From positions 11,961 to 75,960 of the forward strand of contig DAOWCY010000007.1 in assembly GCA_030639305.1 (NCBI GenBank): a stretch of DNA of 64,000 bases, given 5' to 3'. The stretch is from JAGLQA01 sp023135565 (lineage in GTDB: Bacteria; Acidobacteriota; Aminicenantia; UBA2199). The translations under genes were made by a program, and so were the position numbers. The notes under the pieces were generated by a model. It was not told where the DNA came from and ran no database searches. It saw nothing but the letters and a program-made list of their open reading frames with translations. Shown here one piece after another: positions 43,663 through 52,500 of this stretch (positions within the stretch are counted from its first letter, which is position 1; every line of letters starts with the position of its first letter).

Positions 43663-45324
43663 CTAACCGCCCCGCTTCTTGCCTTTGATAAAAGTCGATA
43701 TCTTCTTGAAAAAAGACTCCTTTTCGCGCTTGCCTTTGCCCGCTTCCACTCCGGGAGCTACCTTGAAATCATCACCGTATTTCTTGCGGTAGTATTCCAA
43801 CCGGTCTTCCATGGTGCCCTTCTTCCTTACCGGACGCTTCGCCGCTGCCTGGCGGGCAGGTTTCCCTGCTGCTTTACCGGCTTCTTTACCGGCAGCTTTC
43901 GGTACTTCACTTTTGGTTTTTTTCTTGTACTGCTCTTTGCCTGGACCGGGCGCAGGCCTGCGTTTCTTGGCCGGTCTCTCTTCCCGGTCCGGTCTCCCGT
44001 CCGGTCTCCCGTCCGGTCTCCGGTCCGGTCTGTCGTCCGATTTCCCGTCAGGTCTCCCACCCGGTCTTTTCGGCCGGGCAGACAAAGGTCCACGGTGTTT
44101 GGGCGACTTAGAGCGGGTAGGCTTTTCCCGCCCCCGGGACTTCCTGCTCCTGTCATACTTGGGCCTGAAATCCATACCGGCGCTTTTATTGGTTTCGAAA
44201 AGATCATCATCCGCATACTTAACCGGTATTTTCATGTCGATGAAGTTTTCGATGGCCTCGAGATTGTACACATATTCTTCACAGGCCAGGGAAATAGCTT
44301 TCCCCGTTTTCCCGGCCCGGGCGGTGCGGCCGATGCGGTGCACATAATTTTCGCAGTCCCCGGGCAAATCATAGTTAACGATCAGTTCAAGATCGTCGAT
44401 ATGAAGGCCGCGGGCCGCCACATCCGTGGCCACTAAAAAAGGCAATTGCCCGGCTTTAAAACTTTCCATTATCTGGAGCCTTTTTTTCTGGGGCAAGTCG
44501 CCGCTGATATGCAAACACTTGTAGCCGTTGTATTCTAAGTGTTTGGCTACCTGGGCGGCGGTGCTTTTCATGTTGGTGAAGATCAGGGAGCTTTCGGGCA
44601 CCTCTTTCTTAAACAGACCCAACAGCAGGTTCAATTTCTCTTTTTTGGCCACGTGGTAGAGTTCCTGGGTGATTTTGTCCACGGTGACCTGTTCCGGGGC
44701 TATTTCGATATTTACCGGGTCATTCATGTTCTCATAGGCGAGATACCTGGTGTCGGTGTCTAAAGTAGCACTGAAAAGCATGGTCTGCCGTTGATCGTAA
44801 GCTGCCATTTTACGCAGCATACGCCTGATATCGGGCAAAAAGCCCATATCGAAAAGGCGGTCCGCTTCGTCTATAACTAAAAAACCGATCTCCTTAAAAT
44901 CGAACAGCTTTTTGTGGCTCAAATCCAAAAGCCGTCCCGGTGTGCCGACCATAACATCTACACCTTTGTGCAGGAGCTTTTCCTGGTGATAATAACCCAC
45001 ACCACCGTAAAAACAACCCACGGTAAAATCGAGATATTTACCCAACACTTTGGCATCTTTCTCTATCTGCACCGCCAGTTCCCTGGTGGGAGCGATAATG
45101 AGCGCTCTTTTCGGGGGGGACGGGGCGTCGCCGAGAAAATGCTGGAATATAGTCAGCAGAAAAACCGCGGTCTTGCCGGTCCCGGTTTGGGATTGGACAG
45201 CGACGTCTTTGCCTTTTAGGCTGTGAACCAGGGTTTGTTCCTGCACCGGCATACATTGAGTATAACCGGCGTCCGCAATCCCTTTTAAAATGTCTTCGTG
45301 TAAATCCAACGAGCTAAATTTCAT
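43663..45324 (-). CDS. DEAD-box RNA helicase (RhlE-like) with basic repeat tail
   Basis: 553 residues. Motifs in order: the Q-motif region CMPVQEQTL, SQTGTGKT, PTRELAVQ, GTPGRLLDL, DEAD in VIDEADRLFDMGF, FSATLD, then ATDVAARGLHIDD and HRIGRTARAG. Likely remodels rRNA or mRNA. The C-terminus (residues about 395-510) is very basic and contains RPDGRPDGRPD-type repeats encoded by a minisatellite at about 43985-44075. AGGAAG precedes ATG 45324. Its leader carries the second copy of the multi-hairpin element; RNA helicase genes elsewhere are often autoregulated through long leaders. Confidence 0.93.
   Translation of the reverse strand: MKFSSLDLHEDILKGIADAGYTQCMPVQEQTLVHSLKGKDVAVQSQTGTGKTAVFLLTIFQHFLGDAPSPPKRALIIAPTRELAVQIEKDAKVLGKYLDFTVGCFYGGVGYYHQEKLLHKGVDVMVGTPGRLLDLSHKKLFDFKEIGFLVIDEADRLFDMGFLPDIRRMLRKMAAYDQRQTMLFSATLDTDTRYLAYENMNDPVNIEIAPEQVTVDKITQELYHVAKKEKLNLLLGLFKKEVPESSLIFTNMKSTAAQVAKHLEYNGYKCLHISGDLPQKKRLQIMESFKAGQLPFLVATDVAARGLHIDDLELIVNYDLPGDCENYVHRIGRTARAGKTGKAISLACEEYVYNLEAIENFIDMKIPVKYADDDLFETNKSAGMDFRPKYDRSRKSRGREKPTRSKSPKHRGPLSARPKRPGGRPDGKSDDRPDRRPDGRPDGRPDREERPAKKRRPAPGPGKEQYKKKTKSEVPKAAGKEAGKAAGKPARQAAAKRPVRKKGTMEDRLEYYRKKYGDDFKVAPGVEAGKGKREKESFFKKISTFIKGKKRGG
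43985..44075 (-). repeat. In-frame minisatellite in the helicase tail
   Basis: Tandem 12-nt units of the GTCCGGTCTCCC type (plus strand) with point changes, encoding RPDG repeats. Length variation between strains is expected. Confidence 0.7.
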
Positions 45325-45370
45325 GTTTAACTTCCTATCGACAATATCAAGTAATCCTATTTTCGTTCCC

Positions 45371-45478
45371 TATGCCATTACATGGCGTTAAAAAAAAAAC
45401 ATGTTTCACATGTTTCACATATTTCAATTTTCCACCGTCAGGTGGTTTCTTTCAAGCTTAGTCCTGAAAAAACACTAT
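45371..45478 (-). ncRNA. Conserved multi-hairpin 5'UTR element, copy B
   Basis: Read on the minus strand it starts ATAGTGTTTTTTCAGGACTA, keeps CCACCTGACGGTGG exactly, has AAACATGT-GAA-ACATGTTT as its third hairpin, and ends with GCCATGTAATGGCATA exactly as copy A. It ends 46 nt before the helicase ATG. Element order, orientation and distance to the downstream gene are the same as at 32934-33032. Confidence 0.6.
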
Positions 45479-45480
45479 CT

Positions 45481-45511
45481 ATTGTAGTTTCTTAATATGG
45501 AATCTTATCAA
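45481..45511 (-). promoter_or_regulatory. Possible promoter of the DEAD-box helicase gene
   Basis: TTGATA (45511..45506), 19-nt spacer, TACAAT (45486..45481). The spacer is long, so strength is doubtful, but the -10 box sits directly before the conserved leader element. Confidence 0.4.
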
Positions 45512-45816
45512 GCTTTAACAAAAAAAACAACCCCCCAGCGGCTAAAATCTGATTATTTGCCGCATTCGATTAGCATTGATCATCGATCGCGCCCCTTAAT
45601 CCCTTCCCCCGTAGTGGGGCCGGAGGTAAGAAATAGTTATAAAAAGCTTTATTTTTAAGAAAAAAAAGTGTATATTATCTTCTCGCTCCTTATTTACTTA
45701 AAATTTTTTAAGTCACCGAAGTAAAAAATAGGAGGGCTGTGGCCGGTAATTCTTCCCGGTCTACTTATAGGCGCCCCGCCGGAGCTTAACTAAACCGAAA
45801 AACTGGAGGTAAAAAA
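45512..45816. other. Intergenic DNA before the 45817 lipoprotein gene
   Basis: No gene is supported. It holds an AT-rich segment with a possible TATATT -10 near 45671 and GC-rich fragments (GTAGTGGGGCCGGAGG; CTTATAGGCGCCCCGCC) related to the dispersed repeats. Confidence 0.4.
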
Positions 45817-46482
45817 ATGAAAAAGCATTTTTATCAAATCATTACAGCACTACTTCTAATATTGCTGCTAACCGGTGTGGGCTGCAAAAAAGCAGCCGAA
45901 AACATCAACGGCGACGGCCAAACCCGGCAGGGTTTCGAAGGCGCTGCCGCTTTCGTATCCTATGCCATTTTCGATATCTTCTGGTCTGCCTATGAAGCGG
46001 CTCTTGCTATACCCGCCGATGCGTCTTACAGCGGCGGCTGGTGGAGTTTTTCCATTGTATTGGTGAGCGGCGAGTCGGCGGAAATAGAGATCAAATTCCA
46101 GGATAAGAACCAAAATACCCAGAAGTTCTACAATCCGGCCACCACTCATTATATAAAGATCAAAGGCAGCAGTTCCGGCACTTTAGGCACTATAACCTTC
46201 GATCTTACTTTGTCCGGTGTGCAGACCTCATCCAACACCCTTACCGTAAACGGCAGCGGCACGGTGACTACCGGGGTCCTGACCGCTTCTTACAAAGTCA
46301 ACGACATGGAGGTTCCCAAAACCATAGGCGCTTACCCCGAAAGCGGAAATATCAGGATAACTTTCACCCAGACATCTCTTACCATCACCTTTGACGGCAG
46401 CCGTTATGCCACCGCTACTTATACTTTTTTAGGTCTCTCTTACAGTATCAAAATCGACTTAGACACCGGCGGCATTTCATAA
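45817..46482 (+). CDS. Putative lipoprotein of unknown function
   Basis: 221 residues with a lipoprotein signal peptide (ALLLILLLTGVGCKKAAE; Cys23 is the lipidation residue). The mature part is Ser/Thr/Gly-rich and beta-stranded (GTLGTITFDLTLSGVQTSS, GSGTVTTGVLTASYKV), as in small beta-sandwich surface lipoproteins. CTGGAGG precedes ATG. Immediately after the stop another frame reads IKALGGLAASAFVLLYTKK before a stop, which may be a lost or shifted C-terminal segment. Confidence 0.65.
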   Translation: MKKHFYQIITALLLILLLTGVGCKKAAENINGDGQTRQGFEGAAAFVSYAIFDIFWSAYEAALAIPADASYSGGWWSFSIVLVSGESAEIEIKFQDKNQNTQKFYNPATTHYIKIKGSSSGTLGTITFDLTLSGVQTSSNTLTVNGSGTVTTGVLTASYKVNDMEVPKTIGAYPESGNIRITFTQTSLTITFDGSRYATATYTFLGLSYSIKIDLDTGGIS

Positions 46483-46599
46483 AGGCACTCGGCGGCCTGG
46501 CTGCATCGGCATTTGTACTGCTCTATACCAAAAAGTAAAACTGTAAACCGGCAAAATTAGGCTTAAGTCTAAATTTTTCAAAAAAAATCAATTATAGGG

Positions 46600-46628
46600 T
46601 TGAAATTATTTTTTTAATTGTTTATAAT
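46600..46628 (+). promoter_or_regulatory. Promoter of the 46703-49464 gene group
   Basis: TTGAAA (46600-46605), 17-nt spacer, TATAAT (46623-46628), about 74 nt before ATG 46703. Confidence 0.6.
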
Positions 46629-46702
46629 TTTCTGAGATAATGAAATGATTAAAAATGATTACGTTTAAAATTTCAAAACCAGGTTCGAGGAGGGCTTAAA
46701 AA

Positions 46703-48310
46703 ATGAAACAATTTATCTTTGCTGTTTTTATACTCTTTTGTATTATGTCCCTTGGAGGGGAGGAGGAAAAAACTTCCGAAAAATCACCGCCCACTGAAAC
46801 ATTCCCTGCTTTTGAATATTATGGGGGAAATATTTTAACGGAATCTCTTCCTTATTATCGAAAATTTGAGATAAAGGGCAGCACCGCTCTGACTAAAGGT
46901 AACGCCGACGTTGTTGAACTAATAGTCTGGTATAAGAACAAAATTAAGCAGACTAAATATTGGTTCAGGCCGGAAGGCTCGAAAACAAAAGAATTCAGGA
47001 TAGTCGTTGATAGATTAGAGAACACCGGCGGAAAATATAAATTTATATTTCGATTTTTTTCAAACCCATTGATCAAAAGAGATGTTTTTAAAAGAATAAT
47101 GCAGGCAATGGTAAATGATATTTTAGATAAAATAGAAAGAAACCAAACCGTTTATATTGATGATTATCAGACAATATTAAACGAGCATGCCAAAAAGGAA
47201 CTGAAAACAATATCTCTATTTTCTCAAAATAATATTTACAAGATCGTAAACATTGAAAAAGAAAACATTGAAAAACTCAAAAAGATAGATTCTGATAAAA
47301 TTCCTGAATACGAACTTACAGAAGAAATGAAACAAAAACTGTTCCTGGCGATTTCAAAGGAAGAGGTAAAAATAAGAAAAGGGGAAGAATTTCAAATAGA
47401 ATTATCTAAATACAAAACAGCCAATGCAAATGAAATAGAAGAACTGATAAAAAAGATAGAAAATGTGATTGAGAAGTTAAAAAAAGACCCAAAGGAGAGT
47501 GCCAAAAATGACAAGCTGCGAAGAAAAAATCTCGAAAACCTGAAAGCTGCCATCGATGACCCGACCACAATCGACCCGAAAGGAATCAATGATTTTTATG
47601 AAAAACATTGGCCGAAGGAGATACAAGATGATGAAATCCTTTCTCAAATCCTATCCAGCGCATCCGGTATCTACGACATCAATAAAAAAATATTAGAAAA
47701 TCAAAAAATACTCGAAGGGCTGTATGGGAAAAATGGCGAGATATACGGCTGGCTTTCTGGTGAAATGGTTGAACTGCTCCGGGATATCTTCATTTTGAGT
47801 ACGGCCCAGAGTGTCGATGTCGATATTGACATAGAGGAATTAGGCATCGACATAAACAAACTGAGGTTGAGCGCTTATTTTGGCTATGGTTTAGGCTTTT
47901 TTTATGTGAAGAGAGACGCAAACACGAAGGCCACGGATACCGAAACAGACATGTTTGCATTTTTGGGAGTAAAGATTCGACCTGTTAAAGTTGATAGGAG
48001 CGTTAGCAAGCCTTTTCCTAATTTGCTTTCCCGTTTTTCATTCACTCTCGGTACGGTATTCAGGAGCAAGGTAGCCATTAAAGGCCAGGAACAGTTAGAA
48101 GCTTTTGCCGGAATGATGCCCACATTCGGAATTAATTACGACATAAGTAGATATTTCGGTATCCAGTCTGGTATTGTGCTTTTCCGTCAACCCCACATTA
48201 ACCCTTTAGTCAAAGATGACTATGGTGTTAAGGCGGCGGTTTTTTTAGGGATAGCGTATGATATCGACGTATTTAATACATTAATAGAAATATTAAAACC
48301 ACATGAGTAA
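46703..48310 (+). CDS. Exported hypothetical protein with helical middle and barrel-like end
   Basis: 535 residues with a signal peptide (FIFAVFILFCIMSLGG). Residues about 30-130 are beta-rich (the YYRKFEIKGSTALTKGN stretch), about 150-330 are charged and helical (NEIEELIKKIENVIEKLKK), and about 375-535 look like membrane-type strands (AYFGYGLGFFYVKRD, PNLLSRFSFTLGTVF, DISRYFGIQSGIVLF). Possibly an outer-membrane or cell-surface assembly protein. GAGGAGGG precedes ATG. It leads a three-gene group with the two small exported or soluble genes that follow. No family is recognised. Confidence 0.6.
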   Translation: MKQFIFAVFILFCIMSLGGEEEKTSEKSPPTETFPAFEYYGGNILTESLPYYRKFEIKGSTALTKGNADVVELIVWYKNKIKQTKYWFRPEGSKTKEFRIVVDRLENTGGKYKFIFRFFSNPLIKRDVFKRIMQAMVNDILDKIERNQTVYIDDYQTILNEHAKKELKTISLFSQNNIYKIVNIEKENIEKLKKIDSDKIPEYELTEEMKQKLFLAISKEEVKIRKGEEFQIELSKYKTANANEIEELIKKIENVIEKLKKDPKESAKNDKLRRKNLENLKAAIDDPTTIDPKGINDFYEKHWPKEIQDDEILSQILSSASGIYDINKKILENQKILEGLYGKNGEIYGWLSGEMVELLRDIFILSTAQSVDVDIDIEELGIDINKLRLSAYFGYGLGFFYVKRDANTKATDTETDMFAFLGVKIRPVKVDRSVSKPFPNLLSRFSFTLGTVFRSKVAIKGQEQLEAFAGMMPTFGINYDISRYFGIQSGIVLFRQPHINPLVKDDYGVKAAVFLGIAYDIDVFNTLIEILKPHE

Positions 48311-48337
48311 TGTGGATAGAGTGAAGGAGGTAATAAA

Positions 48338-48691
48338 ATGAGCATTAAAATTAACGTCGAAACCGAATCTATATCAGGAAAGGAGTGTGGCTGCGCCTTT
48401 AAGGTTGTTATAAATGTAACAGTCGATAAGGTCTCTGATCTCGAATTTATATTCGAAATTTTGGATGCATCGACAACTTGCAAGTTTACCGATCCCAACG
48501 CATATGATGGCGGGGCTAAAACGAGAATGCCAAGACATGCTAAAAGAATCAGATCAAACAAACATTTCTTGTTAACCATAGAATGTACCAAAAATCCTCA
48601 TTTAGTAATCGGCGTCACTGCAAAAGAAAAGCAGGGGAATGAATCAAATGAGGATAAAATTCATGTGTCTCTTACCAAATGCGGGAGGTAG
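48338..48691 (+). CDS. Small beta-rich protein of unknown function
   Basis: 117 residues with no signal peptide. It alternates short hydrophobic strands (FKVVINVTVDKVSDLEFIF, KHFLLTIECTKNPHLVIGV) in a pattern like an Ig or C2-type sandwich, with several Cys (CGC, TC, EC, KC). GAAGGAGG precedes ATG. It lies 27 nt after the 46703 gene and overlaps the leader of the next lipoprotein gene, so the three are likely one operon. Confidence 0.6.
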   Translation: MSIKINVETESISGKECGCAFKVVINVTVDKVSDLEFIFEILDASTTCKFTDPNAYDGGAKTRMPRHAKRIRSNKHFLLTIECTKNPHLVIGVTAKEKQGNESNEDKIHVSLTKCGR

Positions 48692-48693
48692 TA

Positions 48694-49464
48694 ATGAATA
48701 AAAAACTATTTACTATGATAACATCTATTATTCTCCTGGTAACCTTATTACCTACCGGCGGATGCAAGCTGTCGGACGAGCTATCGGACATCGAGAATCC
48801 CGAATCTTTTAGTTGGGAAGATATCTTTTTATTTGACGAAAATATTTCCGGCAGTATGAACGCAAACGGGGTAGATCAAACACAAATCACCGTACATATT
48901 TTGGGAGACACACCAGATGGCCAACCGATCACATTTCGTACAGACACCGGGGCCTTTGCCAGCAAACCCATTATTTCCGGTAATGAAAACGCTTCCCAGG
49001 AAATAATCGTTAAAAGTTCCGCCCAAAAAGCCCGGGTTTACCTGATCAGCGGCATCGAGGAAAAAAGGGGCGTTATATCGGCATCATTAGAAGGTTATAC
49101 AATTTTTAGAGAGTTATCTTATACCAGGGTAATCCCGGAGAAAATCGTAGTAAGCACCAACACAACACAATTAACCGCAAATGGTAATGATACTGCTGCG
49201 CTGTCTGTTGAGTTGATTGCTCCGAACACCAACTTCGGCAGAGGCACGGTTACTGTGAATACCAGGATAATTTTCACCGCCCGGGACATTAGCACTGGTC
49301 AAAGCTTATCCGGCTTGCATAGAGAAGCCCTCTCTGACAATAAGGGATATGCCACCGCTGCTATCACCGGTAGACATATAGGCACAGTAAAAATCACAGC
49401 GACAGTGGAAAATGAAAAAATTTCAGACGATGTGACTATCGTTTTTGTTGAAGAAGAAGACTAA
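48694..49464 (+). CDS. Putative lipoprotein with two Ig-like domains
   Basis: 256 residues from ATG 48694, chosen because GGGAGGT lies 5 nt upstream; a start at 48679 would precede this site. The lipobox is LPTGGC in IILLVTLLPTGGC. Two invasin/Big_1-like Ig domains follow: about residues 45-140 (SGSMNANGVDQTQITVHI) and about 145-250 (STNTTQLTANGNDTAALSV ... DNKGYATAAITG), each with the TANG(x)D/S..I.V start typical of the fold. The tail is acidic (FVEEEED). Probably a surface structural protein. Confidence 0.75.
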   Translation: MNKKLFTMITSIILLVTLLPTGGCKLSDELSDIENPESFSWEDIFLFDENISGSMNANGVDQTQITVHILGDTPDGQPITFRTDTGAFASKPIISGNENASQEIIVKSSAQKARVYLISGIEEKRGVISASLEGYTIFRELSYTRVIPEKIVVSTNTTQLTANGNDTAALSVELIAPNTNFGRGTVTVNTRIIFTARDISTGQSLSGLHREALSDNKGYATAAITGRHIGTVKITATVENEKISDDVTIVFVEEED

Positions 49465-49501
49465 AAGGGAATATAAAATCATAAAATAATTATATCATAA
49501 G

Positions 49502-49530
49502 TTGAAAAGCGCAGCGGTTTCGTTTATAAT
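49502..49530 (+). promoter_or_regulatory. Promoter of the kinase/cyclase-like/AAA/TPR gene
   Basis: TTGAAA (49502-49507), 17-nt spacer, TATAAT (49525-49530), about 48 nt before ATG 49579, which has a GGAGT ribosome site. Confidence 0.65.
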
Positions 49531-49578
49531 TCTTCTATGTTGAATAATGGTGTCTTTTCCTTTTGACGGAGTAAATTT

Positions 49579-52500
49579 ATGATAGGCGAAACTATATCTC
49601 ATTATAAAATTATCGAAAAAATCGGCCAGGGCGGCATGGGCGTGGTTTATAAAGCTGAGGACAGCAAACTCATGCGACCGGTGGCTCTGAAATTTCTCCC
49701 TATCGAGATGACCCGCGACCAGGAAGCCAGGGAGCGGTTCAAATTAGAAGCCCAGGCCGCGGCTGCCCTGAATAGCCCTAATATCGTGACCATCCACGAA
49801 ATCGACGAACATAAGGGCACAATATATATCGTCATGGAATACATAGACGGCAGCACCCTGAGTGAAACCATAACCGGCCTGAAATTGGCCGCGCATAAAG
49901 AAGGCGCTGCTCCTGCCGGGCCGGAAGAAATAAACAGCGTTCTCGACATCGCCATCCAGGTGTGCAGGGGTTTAAAAGCAGCCCACAACTCAGGCATCAT
50001 CCACCGGGACGTCAAACCGCAGAACATTATCATCAATAAAGACGGGGTGGTAAAAATTCTCGACTTCGGTGTGGCCAAGCTCACCCGCGGCACCAATGTC
50101 ACCAAAGAATTCTCCACTATCGGCACGCTGCACTACATGTCGCCGGAACACCTGATGGGACAAGGGGTAGACCAGCGTTCCGACATCTGGTCTTTAGGGG
50201 TAGTTCTCTATGAACTGCTTACCCTGGAACTGCCTTTTGAAGAAGAGAGCGTGCAGTCCTCGATGCACGCCATCGTCAACGAAAGCCCGCTGCCGCCGGC
50301 GGATATAAACGACAATATTTCCAGGGAATTGGAAAGCATCATCCTGAAATGCCTGCGCAAAGAACAGGAAAATCGCTGCCAATCCGCGGAAGCGCTGTTG
50401 ACCGACCTGACCAAAGCTCAGAGAATCCAAAAAAAGGACTCCCGGGAAATCAAAATAAAGGAAAAAACGCACCTGAGAAAAGAAACCGAACGGCGCCAGG
50501 CTACGGTGATCTCCGCGGAAATTACAGGCTACAACGAGATGCTCGACTGTTTGGACGCGGAAGAAGTAGCCGGGGCGATGGGCGACTGCTTCGATATGTT
50601 CACTTCCTCCACCGCTAAGTACGAAGGCAAATTCGATAAGGTATCGGGCAATGGTTTTTTGGTTTATTTCGGCGTACCCTCGGCTGTGGAGAACGCCCCG
50701 GTAAAAGCCCTTTCCGCCGCCATGGAGATGCGCGGCTGCATAGCTCGATACAACAACAAAGCAAAACCGGGCGTGCCTTTAGGCATCCGCATAGGCATCA
50801 ACACCGGCACGGTGATTGCCGGGGTGCTGGGAAAAGATGAAGAAAAATATTCGGTTATCGGCGACACGGTCAATTTCGCCAACCAATTAAAAGATATAAG
50901 CGCGCCGGGGAAAATTCTCGCCGGCCCTTTAACCCACAAAAACACGAAAAATCAATTCGAGTACAAAGAGGTAAAAGCCACTGCCCTGAAAGGCAGACAA
51001 AAACCCAGCGCCATTTATGAATTAGTGCAGGCAAAAGAGAAAAGCGACCTGCTGCGCCTGGGTTCGAAAAGGATGATCTTTTCCGAAATGGTGGGCCGGG
51101 ATAATGAATTGGATGAACTGCACCTGCACCTGCTGCAAGTTTTAAAAGGAGAAGGCTTTATCCTTAATATCACCGGCGAAGCAGGCATCGGTAAGTCGCG
51201 GCTGATTGCCGAATTCCGCCGCCAGGACGCCTTTAAGCGGGTGACGCTGCTCCATGGCCGCGCCCTATCCATAGGCCGGAACCTCAGTTTCCACCCCCTG
51301 ATCGACACCATTAAAAACTGGCTCAACATCAAAGAGGAAGAGAGCAGCGGCGCAGCCTATGACAAACTGAGAAGAGCCATCGAGGCCCTCTGTCCCGACA
51401 AGAAAGAAGCAGACGAAATATTTCCTTTTATCGCCACCCTGATGGGCATGAAACTGGCCGGTAAGTACAGTGACCGCATCGAAGGCATCGAAGGCGAACC
51501 CTTAGAAAAAATCATCAAGAAAAATTTTCGCGAACTAATCGAAAAAATAGCCGGGCAAAAGCCCCTGGTTTTTATCATCGAGAATGTGCAGTGGGCGGAC
51601 ATTACATCTATCGAGTTTATAGAATCCCTTTTGCGTTTGATCAAGACCCACCCCATTCTTTTTATCAATGTGATCCGGCCCGGTTTCCGGGAGACCGGGG
51701 AACGGCTGCGCACCACCATAGAAGAGAGGTATCCCGGGCGGCACCGGGAAATCCGTTTAGAGCCTTTGAACCGCAGCCAATCGGAACTACTCATCTCCAG
51801 GCTCTTAAAAATCAAAGACCTGCCGGTCAACATCCTCAAGCCGGTGACCGGGAAAGCCGGGGGCAACCCATTTTTCATAGAAGAAGTGATTCGTTCTTTT
51901 ATCGACGACGGCGTAGTGGAACTGCGCGGCGGCCAATTCCGGCTAACCGAAAAAATAGACTCCGTAGTCATCCCGGAAACCATCCACGACGTACTGATGG
52001 GCCGTATCGACAAATTAGACGATGAAGCCCGTTCGCTTTTGAAAGTAGCCTCGGTAATCGGCAGGAGTTTTTTCTATAAAGTCCTCAGCGCCGTAACCGG
52101 AAAGACCGGGGGCAGCGACGATAAACTGGAATTTTTGAAAGAGGTGCAATTAATCCGGCAGCAAGAGCGGCGCGGCGAGGTGGAGTATATTTTTAAGCAG
52201 ACCTTAGTTCGGGAAGTGGTCTATGAATCCATACTGTTGAAAACGCGGAAAACGCTCCACCAGCAGGTAGCCGCAGCAATAGAAAAAGTCTTTGCCGACA
52301 AGCTGCATGAATTCTACGGCATGTTGGCCCTGCATTACAGTTCCGCCGAGAATCTAAAAAAGGCCGAAGAATACCTCAGGAAAGCCGGTGAAGAAGCCCT
52401 AAAAGCCGCCGCTTCCAGTGAAGCGCTGCACTATTACCAGGAAGCCCTAAAGCTGTACCTGAAGAATCATGGCGATTCCGCCGACCCCAATGCTATTGCC

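Noticed and set aside
51357..52013. 218-codon frame antisense to the kinase gene
   Set aside because: Codon-phase shadow of a strongly supported gene; Ser/Arg-rich and without initiation signals.
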